From Klebsiella pneumoniae (GTDB taxonomy: Bacteria > Pseudomonadota > Gammaproteobacteria > Pseudomonadales > Azotimanducaceae): DNA of 50,065 nucleotides. The stretch's first letter is position 1, and the number at the start of each line of letters is the position of its first letter. The notes under the pieces are model-generated. The model did no database searches and was not told the DNA's origin. It worked only from the letters and a program-made list of their open reading frames with translations. Below, in pieces: positions 1 through 8,710 of this stretch. A program made the translations under genes and the position numbers. The DNA is taken from positions 1-50,065 of the forward strand of contig CAMAVY010000005.1 in the NCBI GenBank assembly GCA_945861675.1, in the 5' to 3' direction.

Positions 1-837
1 GCGTACACAAGTGCAGACGCTGGCGCTGCTGCTGGCGCAACCGCAGGCTTCCTGTTCCAGAAAGGCGCGATCGACTTCGCAGGTGGCACCGTGGTGCACA
101 TCAACGCTGCAATGGCCGGTATCGTGGGCGCCTGGTTGATTGGTCGGCGCGTAGGTTACGGCCGTGAAGCAATGGCACCGAACAGCATCACCATGACCAT
201 GGTTGGCGCCGCACTGTTGTGGGTGGGCTGGTTCGGCTTCAACGTTGGCTCGAACCTCGAAGCCAACGGCCTTGCCGCGCTCGCCTTCGTAAACACGTTC
301 CTTGCAACCTGCGCTGCAACAGTGGCCTGGACCTTCACCGAGTGGGCATTGAAAGGTAAGCCTTCCATGCTCGGCGCAGCTTCCGGTGCCGTCGCAGGTC
401 TGGTCGCCATTACGCCGGCATGCGGCTACGTCGGCGCGATGGGCGGTCTGATCATTGGTCTCGCCGCCGGTATCGCCTGCTACTGGGGTGTGAACGGCCT
501 GAAGAAACTGCTTGGTGCAGACGACAGCCTGGATGTGTTCGGCGTGCACGGTGTCGGCGGCATCCTGGGTGCAATCCTCACGGGTGTGTTCGTGTCACCA
601 GCGCTTGGCGGTGTAGGTGTGTACGACTACGTCGGCAACACAGTCGCCGCATACGACACCGCAACGCAGGTAACAAGCCAACTGTGGGGCGTCGGCGTAT
701 CGGTGATCTGGTCCGGCGTGGTCTCCTTCATCGCCTACAAGCTCGTTGACCTGACCATTGGTCTGCGCGTGACCGAAGACGATGAACGCGAGGGCCTGGA
801 CCTGACGGCGCACGGCGAGAAAGCCTGGCACCTGTAA
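1..837 (+). CDS. amtB: Ammonium/methylammonium transporter, Amt family (5' truncated)
   Basis: The reading frame is open from base 1, so the start lies outside the window; 278 residues remain. It is a polytopic inner-membrane channel of the Amt/Mep/Rh family that conducts ammonia or methylamine. The two histidines of the conducting pore are both visible: one in VVHINAAMAG near the left edge and one in VFGVHGVGGILGA. Several glycine-rich membrane helices lie between and around them, and the hydrophilic C-terminal tail is short. It is followed by a strong hairpin terminator and then by a glutamine synthetase-like gene. Amt genes commonly sit beside glnT/glx or gmaS/mgs genes, so a role in ammonium or methylamine uptake for those enzymes is inferred. 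Ammonium versus methylamine preference cannot be read from the sequence. Confidence 0.93.
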   Translation, partial: AYTSADAGAAAGATAGFLFQKGAIDFAGGTVVHINAAMAGIVGAWLIGRRVGYGREAMAPNSITMTMVGAALLWVGWFGFNVGSNLEANGLAALAFVNTFLATCAATVAWTFTEWALKGKPSMLGAASGAVAGLVAITPACGYVGAMGGLIIGLAAGIACYWGVNGLKKLLGADDSLDVFGVHGVGGILGAILTGVFVSPALGGVGVYDYVGNTVAAYDTATQVTSQLWGVGVSVIWSGVVSFIAYKLVDLTIGLRVTEDDEREGLDLTAHGEKAWHL

Positions 838-864
838 ACCTCAACGCCGCACAACGGCAAGAAC

Positions 865-893
865 AACGGGCGCTTCTGCGCCCGTTTTCTTTT
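865..893 (+). terminator. Rho-independent terminator after amtB
   Basis: A perfect stem (ACGGGCGC pairing with GCGCCCGT, loop TTCT) is followed directly by a T-rich run. It begins 27 bases after the transporter stop codon and would end that transcript before the next gene. Confidence 0.85.
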
Positions 894-1016
894 CTCCGGC
901 AGGAAACCATCGAGCGCGGCCGGGAACGGCAATTGCTTTACATCAGTAGCTGACAACTGCGCGCCTCGCGCTGTGTACACCAACCGATCACATCCTGAAC
1001 CGGGGAGTTCCAAGCT

Positions 1017-2420
1017 TTGAGCGCTGAACTACACAACGCCGCTGGCCGCGCAGCGCAGAACGCGGGCACATTGCCGGCACCACTGCGCGTCGACACCGTC
1101 GAAGCAGCACAGGCTTACCTCACGAGTCAGGACGTCAGCTACGTCCTGGCACAGTTCGTCGACATGCACGGTGTGGCAAAGGCCAAGTCCGTGCCCGTTG
1201 CGCATCTGCAGACCGTGCTCACAGAAGGCGCGGGCTTTGCCGGCTTTGCGATCTGGGGTGTGGGCATCGAGCCACATGGCCCGGACTTTCTCGCGGTCGG
1301 CGACCTCTCAACGCTGTCACTGGTGCCGTGGCAGCCCGGACTTGCGCGCATCGTGTGCGAAGGCCATGTGAACGGCGAAGCATGGCCGTACGACAGTCGC
1401 ATCGCATTGCGCAAACAGATCGCGCGGCTCAACGAAAAAGGTTGGACGTTGTTCACCGGGCTCGAGCCCGAGTTCTCGCTGTTGAAGCGCAGCGTGACGG
1501 GGCAGCTCGAGCCCTGCGACGCGTCCGACACACTGGCCAAGCCCTGCTACGACTACAAGGGCTTGTCACGCACGCGTGGATTTCTGGAGAAGCTGTCAAA
1601 CGCACTGCGCGCCACGGGCATCGACGTGTATCAGATCGATCACGAAGACGCGAACGGCCAGTTCGAAATCAACTACACGTACACCGACTGCCTGACGTCG
1701 TGTGATCACTACGTGTTCTTCAAGATGGCTGCGAGCGAGATTGCCAACGAGTTCGGCCTGATCTGCTCGTTCATGCCGAAGCCGTTCTCACATCTGCCGG
1801 GCAACGGCATGCACATGCACATGTCCATCAGCGATGGGCAGCGCAATCTGTTTCAGGACAAGCAGGACGCGCGCGGACTTGAGCTTTCACCCCTGGCCTA
1901 TCACTTTCTGGGCGGCCTGCTGACACATGCGCCCGCATTGGCCGCGCTGTGCGCGCCGACGGTGAACTCGTACAAGCGCCTGGTCGTTGGCCGCTCACTG
2001 ACGGGCGCCACCTGGGCGCCCGCATACATCAGCTACGGCGACAACAACAGATCAACCATGGTGCGCATTCCGAAGGGCCGCCTTGAATTGAGGCTGCCCG
2101 ACGGTTCGTGCAATCCGTACCTCGCCACCGCTGCGGTGATTGCGGCCGGATTGGACGGCATTGAAAAGAAGCTGGATCCAGGCGCGCCGCAGAACGTGAA
2201 TCTGTATGAGTGGAGCCCGGATCAATTGCGCGAAGCTGGCATCGGCACGCTGCCACAGAACCTTGCCGAAGCGCTCGATGCACTTGAAGCCGACAGCGTG
2301 ATCAGCGACGCACTTGCACCTGTGACATCAGAGTTTGTGAAGCTCAAGCGCATGGAGTGGATCGAGTACATGCGGCATGTCTCCGACTGGGAGATCAAGA
2401 GCTATCTCGAGTTCTTTTAA
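1017..2420 (+). CDS. glnT: Glutamine synthetase family protein, GlnT / gamma-glutamylmethylamide synthetase type
   Basis: Soluble ATP-dependent ligase joining glutamate with ammonia (glutamine) or with methylamine (gamma-glutamylmethylamide, as GmaS). The 467-residue protein has the beta-grasp N-domain (about 35-125) and the catalytic domain. Visible active-site motifs are GLEPEFSL (148-155), [16 protein letters not shown] (205-220, metal-binding glutamates), GNGMHMHMS (262-270) and the late NRSTMVRIP and [14 protein letters not shown] stretches. The start is TTG, chosen because GGGGAG lies 9 bases upstream and no ATG fits. It leads a tight block with glxB, glxC and glxD. In rhizobia this order is glxBCD-glnT; in methylamine users it is gmaS-mgsABC. 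The sequence alone does not separate the two roles. Confidence 0.9.
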   Translation: MSAELHNAAGRAAQNAGTLPAPLRVDTVEAAQAYLTSQDVSYVLAQFVDMHGVAKAKSVPVAHLQTVLTEGAGFAGFAIWGVGIEPHGPDFLAVGDLSTLSLVPWQPGLARIVCEGHVNGEAWPYDSRIALRKQIARLNEKGWTLFTGLEPEFSLLKRSVTGQLEPCDASDTLAKPCYDYKGLSRTRGFLEKLSNALRATGIDVYQIDHEDANGQFEINYTYTDCLTSCDHYVFFKMAASEIANEFGLICSFMPKPFSHLPGNGMHMHMSISDGQRNLFQDKQDARGLELSPLAYHFLGGLLTHAPALAALCAPTVNSYKRLVVGRSLTGATWAPAYISYGDNNRSTMVRIPKGRLELRLPDGSCNPYLATAAVIAAGLDGIEKKLDPGAPQNVNLYEWSPDQLREAGIGTLPQNLAEALDALEADSVISDALAPVTSEFVKLKRMEWIEYMRHVSDWEIKSYLEFF

Positions 2421-2433
2421 GGGAAAACAGAAC

Positions 2434-3342
2434 ATGTGTGGAATTGTGGGGCTGCTGCTGAAGAAGCCCGCACTGGCCAGTCAACTCGGCGAGTTGATGG
2501 TGCCAATGCTGATCGGCATGACTGATCGCGGGCCCGACTCTGCAGGCATGGCAGTGTTCACGGCACCGTTGCCTGAAGGCCAACGCAAGATCAGCCTGTA
2601 CTCGGGCCTGACTGCCGACGGGGCGCGCTACGACTGGACGGGCCTCGTCAATGCCCTGAATCATGCATGGTCGATCGATGCTGCGGCTGCGACTCGAGGC
2701 AATCATGCGGTGCTCACATTCAGTGGTGCCGCGGCGCCCGTGAAAGACTGGATCCACGCTCAGGCGCCGCTGCTGCATGTGCTGTCGGCCGGCCGACGCA
2801 TCGATTTGTACAAGGACATCGGCAAGCCGGCCGATGTTGCGACACGCTACGGCTTCAATCAGCTGCGTGGCAGCCATCTCGTGGGCCACACACGCATGGC
2901 CACCGAGTCGGCGGTCACGCCAGATCGTGCGCATCCGTTTACCGCAGGCGAAGACTTCTGCCTGGTGCACAACGGCTCGTTGTCGAACCCCTACAGCATT
3001 CGCCGCATGCTTGAGCCCAAAGGCATTCACTTCGACACCGACAACGACACAGAGGCGGCCTGCCGCTTCATCGAGTGGCGCCTGCGCGAAGGCGACGACC
3101 TGCGCACGGCGCTGCAGCACGCATTCCAGTCGCTGGATGGGTTCTTCACCTTTCTGATGGGCACGCCCACCGAGCTTGCATTGATACGCGACCCATTTGC
3201 CTGCAAACCCGCCGTCGTGGCCGAGACCGATGACTACGTGGCTATCTCGTCCGAGTTTCGTTCCCTCGCACATCTTCCCGGCGTGAAGCACGCACACGTG
3301 TTTGAGCCCGCACCCGAGGAGATGTACGTGTGGAAACTCTGA
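2434..3342 (+). CDS. glxB: Class II glutamine amidotransferase, GlxB/MgsA (GltB domain 1)
   Basis: Equivalent of the N-terminal amidotransferase domain of glutamate synthase, made as a separate 302-residue subunit. The start at 2434 is set by the N-terminal nucleophile: the protein begins MCGIVG, so Cys2 becomes the catalytic residue after Met removal; AAGGGA lies just upstream. Further Ntn-hydrolase motifs are GHTRMATES and HNGSLSNP. It would release ammonia from glutamine or, in MgsABC, act on gamma-glutamylmethylamide. It starts 13 bases after the upstream synthetase and overlaps glxC by 13 bases, indicating translational coupling. Confidence 0.92.
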   Translation: MCGIVGLLLKKPALASQLGELMVPMLIGMTDRGPDSAGMAVFTAPLPEGQRKISLYSGLTADGARYDWTGLVNALNHAWSIDAAAATRGNHAVLTFSGAAAPVKDWIHAQAPLLHVLSAGRRIDLYKDIGKPADVATRYGFNQLRGSHLVGHTRMATESAVTPDRAHPFTAGEDFCLVHNGSLSNPYSIRRMLEPKGIHFDTDNDTEAACRFIEWRLREGDDLRTALQHAFQSLDGFFTFLMGTPTELALIRDPFACKPAVVAETDDYVAISSEFRSLAHLPGVKHAHVFEPAPEEMYVWKL

Positions 3343-4019
3343 ACTTCGATCTGGCGCGCGACACACTGCGCAGCATCAATCAGCAACTACATGCGCCCGC
3401 CGCCGAGTTGAGCGGGCGCAGCGTGAACATCTTCAACCCCGATGGCGCGCACAACATTGCAGTAGGCCTGAATGCGCCGCTGCATGTGACCATTCACGGG
3501 CATGCGGGCTACTACGCGGCCGGCATGAATCAGCTTGCCAACGTTGTCATTGAAGGCAGCGCCAGCACGGGTGTTGCAGAAAACATGATGAGCGGACAGG
3601 TGCGAGTGAAGGGTTTTGCATCCAACGCAGCAGGCGCGTCTGCGCATGGTGGGTTATTGATCGTAGAAGGCGATGCTGGCCTGCGCTGCGGCATTTCGCT
3701 GAAGGGCGGCGACATCGTCGTGGGCGGTTCCGTTGGCAGTTTCTCCGGCTTCATGGCGCAAGCGGGTCGCATGGTGGTGTGTGGCAACGCAGGCGATGCC
3801 CTCGGCGATTCGCTGTACGAAGCCGTGATCTATGTGAAAGGCAGTATTGCCTCGTTGGGCGCCGATGCAGTGATTGAACCGCTTGGCGACGCCGACGTGA
3901 CAGCGCTGCGCGAACTTCTGAATGCCGCCGGCCTGAACCATGCACCACGGGAATTCAAGCGCGTGGCGTCCGCACGCACGCTGTACCACTGGAACGCCGA
4001 CGCCGAGCAGGAGTATTGA
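3330..4019 (+). CDS. glxC: GXGXG-motif protein, GlxC/MgsB (GltB domain 3)
   Basis: This 229-residue protein matches the C-terminal beta-helix (GXGXG) domain of glutamate synthase as a stand-alone subunit. Repeating glycine turns are visible (GLLIVEGDAGLRCGISLKGG, then GGSVGSFSGFMAQAGR and GNAGDALGDSLYE). It is probably structural, bridging the amidotransferase and FMN subunits. The start is GTG inside the 3' end of glxB, followed by ETLNFD; the stop is one base before the ATG of glxD. This packing implies equal expression of the three subunits. Confidence 0.9.
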   Translation: METLNFDLARDTLRSINQQLHAPAAELSGRSVNIFNPDGAHNIAVGLNAPLHVTIHGHAGYYAAGMNQLANVVIEGSASTGVAENMMSGQVRVKGFASNAAGASAHGGLLIVEGDAGLRCGISLKGGDIVVGGSVGSFSGFMAQAGRMVVCGNAGDALGDSLYEAVIYVKGSIASLGADAVIEPLGDADVTALRELLNAAGLNHAPREFKRVASARTLYHWNADAEQEY

Positions 4020-4020
4020 G

Positions 4021-5391
4021 ATGAGTACGCCCACTGGACCAGGTTCACCACGCAACATTCGCGGCGAAGAGTCGGCCTCTTACGACCGCAGCGTCATCGA
4101 CTACATCCATCGCGCGTCGGCCACGGGGTTGTACGAAATTCGCGGGCTCGGCGCCAAGCGCAAGCTGCCGCACTTCGACGACCTGCTGTTTCTCACCGCC
4201 TCGATGTCGCGCTATCCGCTGGAAGGTTATCGCGAGCGTTGCGTCACCAAGACCGTGCTGGGCACGCGCTACGCCACCAAGCCCATCGTGCTCGACATTC
4301 CCATCACCATCGCCGGGATGAGTTTCGGTGCGTTGTCTGCAAACGTGAAAGAAGCCATCGGACGCGCGGCGACGGCCATGGGCACCTCGACCACCACCGG
4401 CGATGGCGGTATGACGCGCGAGGAACGCGACTCATCCAAATCGTTGGTCTACCAATGCCTGCCTTCGCGCTACGGCTTCAATCCGGATGATCTGCGCCGC
4501 GCCGATGCCATCGAGATCGTCATCGGGCAAGGTGCGAAGCCTGGCGGTGGCGGCATGTTGCTGGGCCAGAAGGTGAACCCGCGCGTCGCGGCGATGCGCA
4601 CGCTGCCGGAGGGTGTGGATCAGCGCTCTGCCAGCCGTCATCCAGACTGGACAGGCCCAGACGATCTGACCATCAAGATTCTCGAACTGCGCGAGATCAC
4701 CAACTGGGAAAAGCCCATCTACGTGAAGGTGGGTGCAACACGCGTATTCCATGACGTGAAACTGGCGGTGCACGCAGGCGCCGATGTCGTGGTGGTCGAT
4801 GGCATGCAGGGCGGCACGGCAGCCACACAGACCTGTTTTATCGAGAACGCGGGCATTCCTACGCTTGCCGCTGTCCGTCAGGCCGTCGCCGCGCTTGAAG
4901 ACCTGGGTATGAAGGACACAGTGCAGCTCATCGTGTCAGGCGGCATTCGCACCGGCGCCGATGTGGCGAAGGCCATCGCCATGGGCGCCGATGCAGTCGC
5001 CATCGGTCAGGGCACGTTGATGGCGCTCGGCTGCAATCGCGAGGTGTACTTCAAAGACGGCGTGCCGATCAGCGCTGAGGCCGACTACGCGGCACTGGGC
5101 ACCTACGCTGGTGCATGTCACCACTGCCATACCGGCAAGTGCCCTGTGGGCATCACAACGCAGGATGCGGTGCTCGAGCAGCGCCTGCAGCCAGAGTGGG
5201 GCGGCAAACATCTGCGCAACTACCTCAAGACGCTGACGATGGAACTCACCACGCTCGCACGCGCGTGTGGCAAACAGGATGTGCATCACCTCGAACGCGA
5301 AGATCTGGTCGCGCTGACCGTGGAAGCCGCTGCAATGGCGAACGTGCCGTTGGCCGGCACGAACTGGATTCCAGGCGTTACTAATCTGTGA
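4021..5391 (+). CDS. glxD: FMN-binding glutamate synthase subunit, GlxD/MgsC (GltB domain 2)
   Basis: The 456-residue synthase barrel makes glutamate (or N-methylglutamate in MgsABC) from 2-oxoglutarate and the released amine. Motifs of the FMN/2-oxoglutarate barrel include GMSFGALSANVKEAIGRAA, GQGAKPGGGGMLLGQKV and DGMQGGTAATQ, followed by SGGIRTGADVAKAIAMGA. A cysteine cluster, CHHCHTGKCPVG (about residues 366-377), fits the 3Fe-4S ligands. The start at 4021 lies one base after the glxC stop. The C-terminus is 4 bases from the convergent GFA gene. No mgd (sarcosine oxidase-like) genes follow. Confidence 0.92.
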   Translation: MSTPTGPGSPRNIRGEESASYDRSVIDYIHRASATGLYEIRGLGAKRKLPHFDDLLFLTASMSRYPLEGYRERCVTKTVLGTRYATKPIVLDIPITIAGMSFGALSANVKEAIGRAATAMGTSTTTGDGGMTREERDSSKSLVYQCLPSRYGFNPDDLRRADAIEIVIGQGAKPGGGGMLLGQKVNPRVAAMRTLPEGVDQRSASRHPDWTGPDDLTIKILELREITNWEKPIYVKVGATRVFHDVKLAVHAGADVVVVDGMQGGTAATQTCFIENAGIPTLAAVRQAVAALEDLGMKDTVQLIVSGGIRTGADVAKAIAMGADAVAIGQGTLMALGCNREVYFKDGVPISAEADYAALGTYAGACHHCHTGKCPVGITTQDAVLEQRLQPEWGGKHLRNYLKTLTMELTTLARACGKQDVHHLEREDLVALTVEAAAMANVPLAGTNWIPGVTNL

Positions 5392-5395
5392 TTGC

Positions 5396-5785
5396 CTAAT
5401 ACCAATAGTCCACAACAGATCGCCCATCGCGCGGCAGATCGTTGAAGGTCTTAAGGCCGTCGAAGTGGTCTATGGGAATGTGCGCCACCGGATCAGGTTC
5501 CGTCAGACGCAGGTTGACCGCCAGGCGACGTTTGCCTTCGGGGTACATCTTTCGCGCGCGCCAGTAAGCAATGCAACCGCAGGTCGCGCAGAAGTGAAAT
5601 TCGATCATCTCCGCCGGGATGTAGGCACGAGTAGGCCCTGAGACATGCACGCCTTCGCCTTCGTAGTCATAGATCCACAACGTTCCGTAGCGGCGACACA
5701 GGGTGCAGTTGCACGCTGTTGCCGACTCCGGCATTGCATCGAACTGCCATGTGACCGCACCGCAATGACAAGCGCCGTGAATCAT
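5396..5785 (-). CDS. GFA / CENP-V domain zinc protein
   Basis: A 129-residue protein of the glutathione-dependent formaldehyde-activating (GFA) family. Zinc ligands are clear: Cys6 and Cys8 in CHC, Cys25, Cys27 and Cys30 in CNCTLC, and Cys66, Cys69 and Cys71 in CATCGC. The founding member was linked to S-hydroxymethylglutathione, but most family members have no proven substrate. It is convergent with glxD, four bases apart, so it is not in that operon. The nearness to genes that could handle methylamine, whose oxidation gives formaldehyde, is suggestive only. Confidence 0.88.
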   Translation of the reverse strand: MIHGACHCGAVTWQFDAMPESATACNCTLCRRYGTLWIYDYEGEGVHVSGPTRAYIPAEMIEFHFCATCGCIAYWRARKMYPEGKRRLAVNLRLTEPDPVAHIPIDHFDGLKTFNDLPRDGRSVVDYWY

Positions 5786-5790
5786 TTCAG

Positions 5791-6218
5791 TCTCCCGTTG
5801 TTCTGTCCGTGCTCGGCGCGCATCTCGCTACCATCGACGACATGCTGGAGAACATGTTCGTCGCCTCACGCTTCGGCAGCCAGCAGGCACTGTGGCTCGG
5901 CCTGCGCCGCGATGCGCCACACAGCCCCACGTTCGGTTGGGCAGATGGCAGCGCAGTGGGCTTCACCACTGGGCCGGCGGCGAACCCAACGATTGCGGTG
6001 TCTGCATCGGCGATCCAGACGGCGAACAGTACACGCACACGTACACCAACGGCACATGGAACGATCTGGGCAACTTCCACGGCTATGCGGGACCCAAGTT
6101 CGGCGTGGTCGAGATCGCCGAACGGACGTCCGTGCCCACGCCCGCCATGATTTCGTTGATGGGCGCGGGTGTGTTGCTCGGCGGTTTGCTGCGCCGTCGC
6201 GCAAAGCACGTCTGCTGA
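5791..6218 (+). pseudogene. C-type lectin-like PEP-CTERM protein remnant (truncated, frameshifted)
   Basis: Two overlapping frames make one lectin-like protein. Bases 5791 to about 5970 encode LGAHLATIDD, then SRFGSQQALWLGLRRDAP and FGWADGSAVGFTT. From about 5971 the next frame continues WAGGEPNDCGVCIGDP and GTWNDLGNF, ending in a PEP-CTERM-like tail (VPTPAMISLMGAG, hydrophobic helix, then RRRAK). One lost base near 5970 explains the shift. There is no signal peptide or start: the 5' end is cut by the divergent GFA gene. The original product would have been an exported protein handled by an exosortase. A sequencing error could explain the frameshift but not the missing N-terminus. Confidence 0.72.
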
Positions 6219-6326
6219 CCGCAACGCGATGCCTTGACCGGCAGTGCCGGTGGGCGTGAGTCTTCTCCAAGCGCACGCTGTCAGACGTGCCTGGAAACAA
6301 CTCGCGCCCATTGCACGGAGAGTCAC

Positions 6327-6890
6327 GTGGCCACGCTATCCAACCGCCCGATCACAGCCTTGCTGGTCGTCGATGTGCAGAACAACGTGGTGGCGGGCGC
6401 ACACGCCCGTGACGCTGTCGTCGCCAACATCAACACGCTGATCGACCGGGCGCGCGCAGCGCATGTGCCCGTCATCTGGGTGCAGCACGCAGACGAAAAC
6501 CTGCGCCCGGACACCGACGGTTGGCAGTACGTGCCTGAACTGCAGCGGCACGCCGCCGAGCCACTCGTGCACAAACAGTATGGCGACTCGTTCGAGGACA
6601 CCACATTGGAGAACACGCTTGCGCAACGTCAGGTGGGCAGGCTCGTGGTCACCGGCGCACAAACCGACGCATGCATTCGCGCCACGCTGCACGGCGCGTT
6701 CGTGCGCGGCTACGACACGGTGCTGGTCAGCGACGCGCACACCACCGAGGATCTGTCAGCGTACGGCATGCCCACGCCCGAAAAAGTCATCGCCCACACC
6801 AACATGTACTGGACCTGGCAGGCCGGGCCTGGGCGCACAGCAAGTGTTGTGGCGACAGATGAGGTCAGCTTCAGTGCAAAAGAAGGCTAG
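6327..6890 (+). CDS. Cysteine hydrolase, isochorismatase family
   Basis: Soluble 187-residue alpha/beta hydrolase of the isochorismatase/nicotinamidase fold. The catalytic triad is visible: Asp16 (LLVVDVQNN), Lys83 (VHKQYGDSF) and Cys116 (VTGAQTDACIRATLHGA). GTG at 6327 is chosen because GGAG lies 6 bases upstream and the fold begins a few residues later; an earlier in-frame start at 6234 would add an arginine- and cysteine-rich leader that looks untranslated. The substrate (an amide or isochorismate-like ester) cannot be read from the sequence. It is convergent with the GNAT gene. Confidence 0.88.
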   Translation: MATLSNRPITALLVVDVQNNVVAGAHARDAVVANINTLIDRARAAHVPVIWVQHADENLRPDTDGWQYVPELQRHAAEPLVHKQYGDSFEDTTLENTLAQRQVGRLVVTGAQTDACIRATLHGAFVRGYDTVLVSDAHTTEDLSAYGMPTPEKVIAHTNMYWTWQAGPGRTASVVATDEVSFSAKEG

Positions 6891-6903
6891 CCCGCGCTGA
6901 AAT

Positions 6904-7425
6904 TCAGCCGTCCTGCGGCTGACTCGGCGTGTCGAGAATGAGTTGATAGAAGGCCAGGTCAAGCCAGCGACCGAACTTGAACCCCGCCTGCTGGATGGTG
7001 CCCGCGTGCACGAAGCCCAGCCGCTCGTGCAGCGCGATGCTGCCTGCATTTGTGCAATCGATGCCGCCAATCAGCGTGTGGTAGTTCTGCGCGCGCGCAC
7101 GATCGATGACAGCGCGCAGCAGCGCACCGCCGAGGCCCTGACCGCGCTGCGCATGATGCAGGTAGATCGAGTGCTCCACCGTGTACTTGTAGGCGGGCCA
7201 CGCTCTGAACGTGCCAAAGCTTGCGAACCCGGCGAGCAGGCCGGATTCGTCGACCAGGCCGATGACCGGATAGCCCCCGGCAGTTTTCGCGTCGAACCAA
7301 TTGCGCATGTTCGCCATTGATCGTGGCGCGTAGTCGTACAGCGCAGTCGATGTCGCAATGACTTCGTTCAGGATCTCAAGGATCGCCGGCGCGTGGTCGA
7401 CGAACGTGCAGTCAACGAGTTGCAC
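6904..7425 (-). CDS. GNAT N-acetyltransferase, phosphinothricin acetyltransferase-like
   Basis: A 173-residue acetyl-CoA-dependent acetyltransferase. The coenzyme A loop is HHAQRGQGLGGALL, followed by the family motif ALHERLGFVHAG. The N-terminal pattern (ILNEVIATSTALYDYAPRS) and the AWPAYKYTVEHSIY stretch resemble the Pat/Bar and MddA group, which acetylate glutamate analogues or methionine derivatives. The substrate is unproven. It starts with ATG and is not closely coupled to any gene. Confidence 0.88.
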   Translation of the reverse strand: MQLVDCTFVDHAPAILEILNEVIATSTALYDYAPRSMANMRNWFDAKTAGGYPVIGLVDESGLLAGFASFGTFRAWPAYKYTVEHSIYLHHAQRGQGLGGALLRAVIDRARAQNYHTLIGGIDCTNAGSIALHERLGFVHAGTIQQAGFKFGRWLDLAFYQLILDTPSQPQDG

Positions 7426-7492
7426 ATCGCACCACGCGGTCAGCCTGCAGAATGATCAGGTGAAACCAGGTCAGCCACTGCACATGCAAGCC

Positions 7493-7861
7493 TCACAACG
7501 AAACATAGTCACCGTCTGGCCCAGGCGTGATGTGAATCAGCTGCCCCGGTTCGACCAACGTCACTTTATGCCACTCGCCTTTGCGCACGACGCAGGCATC
7601 ACCGGGCGCCAGCACGATGACGTTGTCCGGGTCCGACTCGCCGGTGACACGGAACCTGCCCGAGACGACGTACAGGATTTCATCGCCGTTCGGATGCAGC
7701 TCACCGTTATGCGGCGCGTCGCCCGTCACAGAGATGATGCCAACGGTCATGCCATCGATGCGCTCAGGCGGGCCGAACTTGTGCGCGCGCACAGACACTG
7801 ACAGGTCGCGATGGATTCCGAAGCTGTACTTCGCAACGTCCACTTGTTCGAGTTTGGTCAT
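7493..7861 (-). CDS. Small cupin-domain protein
   Basis: A 122-residue single-cupin protein. The first cupin motif is HNGELHPNGDEILYVVSGRFRV (split here as GELHPNGDEILYV and SGRFRV) and the second is PGDACVVRKGEWHKV, giving likely metal ligands from His, His, Glu and His. The ATG at 7861 is chosen because the longer in-frame extension (to 8107) is low-complexity and has no homology-like features. No partner gene or substrate is evident. Confidence 0.8.
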   Translation of the reverse strand: MTKLEQVDVAKYSFGIHRDLSVSVRAHKFGPPERIDGMTVGIISVTGDAPHNGELHPNGDEILYVVSGRFRVTGESDPDNVIVLAPGDACVVRKGEWHKVTLVEPGQLIHITPGPDGDYVSL

Positions 7862-8105
7862 CGCTACCCCGACCTGACTGGAATCCGACTGCGCCCGCGC
7901 CGTCGCCAGTGGGCGTTGCTGCGCGAAGCTACCGCAGCGACCGTGCGGCGCAAAGCCGCGCGCAGACAGAACCTCGCAGGCAGGGGCGGACTCCCGAATC
8001 GCCTCCGTCGCGGCGCCCTGAGCGCGCTGCCCACCCGTATTCCCACCCCGCCCCCAAAGTGCAACTATCCCCACCCCGCTAAACGCGCACCCCGGCGGCC
8101 ACACC

Positions 8106-8621
8106 ATGAGCCCCTTCCGCTACCCGATCATGCAGTGGGCCTATGTCGTGAACGACATCGAGGCAGCCTGTGCCAATTGGACCGAGATGACGGGCGCCGG
8201 CCCGTTCTTCGTCAGCAAGCACCACAAGGGCACCCACACCTATCGCGGCGCGGTCACCGAGCCGGACTTGAGCTACGCATTTGGCTCCGTGGGCGATGTG
8301 CATGTGCAACTCATCCAGCAGCACTGCAGTATTCCTTCTGTTTATCGGGACATGTTTGCTTCGGGGCAGGAGGGCTTTCACCACTTCGCGCTGCTGGTGC
8401 CGGACTTCGTCGCCGAACAGGCGCGCTTTGCCGCAGCCGGCTACCCGGTGGTCACCGAACTCATCTCCGCCGCGCGGGTGTGCTACGTAGACACACGCAA
8501 ATGGCTCGGCGCGTTCGTTGAGCTGTATGAAGACAACGCCCCGCTGCGCAAGATCTTCGCGGGCTGGAATGAAGAGCACGCACGCTGGGACGGCAAGACA
8601 GATCCAATCCGCGCCTTGTAG
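8106..8621 (+). CDS. VOC-superfamily (glyoxalase/dioxygenase-like) protein
   Basis: A 171-residue protein opening with YPIMQWAYVVNDIEAACANW, typical of vicinal-oxygen-chelate proteins. It continues with a paired beta-alpha-beta unit: HVQLIQQHCS, then GFHHFALLVPDFVAEQARFAAAGYPVV and GAFVELYED. Candidate metal ligands are His385-type positions in HHFALL and the Glu of VELYED; exact ligands are uncertain. Such proteins often act in catabolism of aromatics or as lactoylglutathione-lyase-like enzymes. The cupin gene follows 89 bases downstream on the same strand. Confidence 0.85.
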   Translation: MSPFRYPIMQWAYVVNDIEAACANWTEMTGAGPFFVSKHHKGTHTYRGAVTEPDLSYAFGSVGDVHVQLIQQHCSIPSVYRDMFASGQEGFHHFALLVPDFVAEQARFAAAGYPVVTELISAARVCYVDTRKWLGAFVELYEDNAPLRKIFAGWNEEHARWDGKTDPIRAL

Positions 8622-8646
8622 GGCGCACTCGCAGACAAGCTTGCAA

Positions 8647-8682
8647 TCGCAAGACGTATTCTTTTCGCAAGACGCATTCTTT
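8647..8682 (+). repeat. 18-bp tandem repeat before the cupin gene
   Basis: Two adjacent 18-bp copies, TCGCAAGACGTATTCTTT and TCGCAAGACGCATTCTTT, differ at one base; a partial third (CACCAAGACA) follows. They lie in the 5' region of the 8711 cupin gene, ending about 28 bases before its start. They may bind a regulator or be a neutral duplication. Confidence 0.85.
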
Positions 8683-8710
8683 CACCAAGACAAATGAGCG
8701 GGAGAGCAAC

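Noticed and set aside
2395-3366. Long minus-strand frame opposite glxB
   Set aside because: Antisense shadow of a clear gene; GC-rich DNA gives long open frames by chance.
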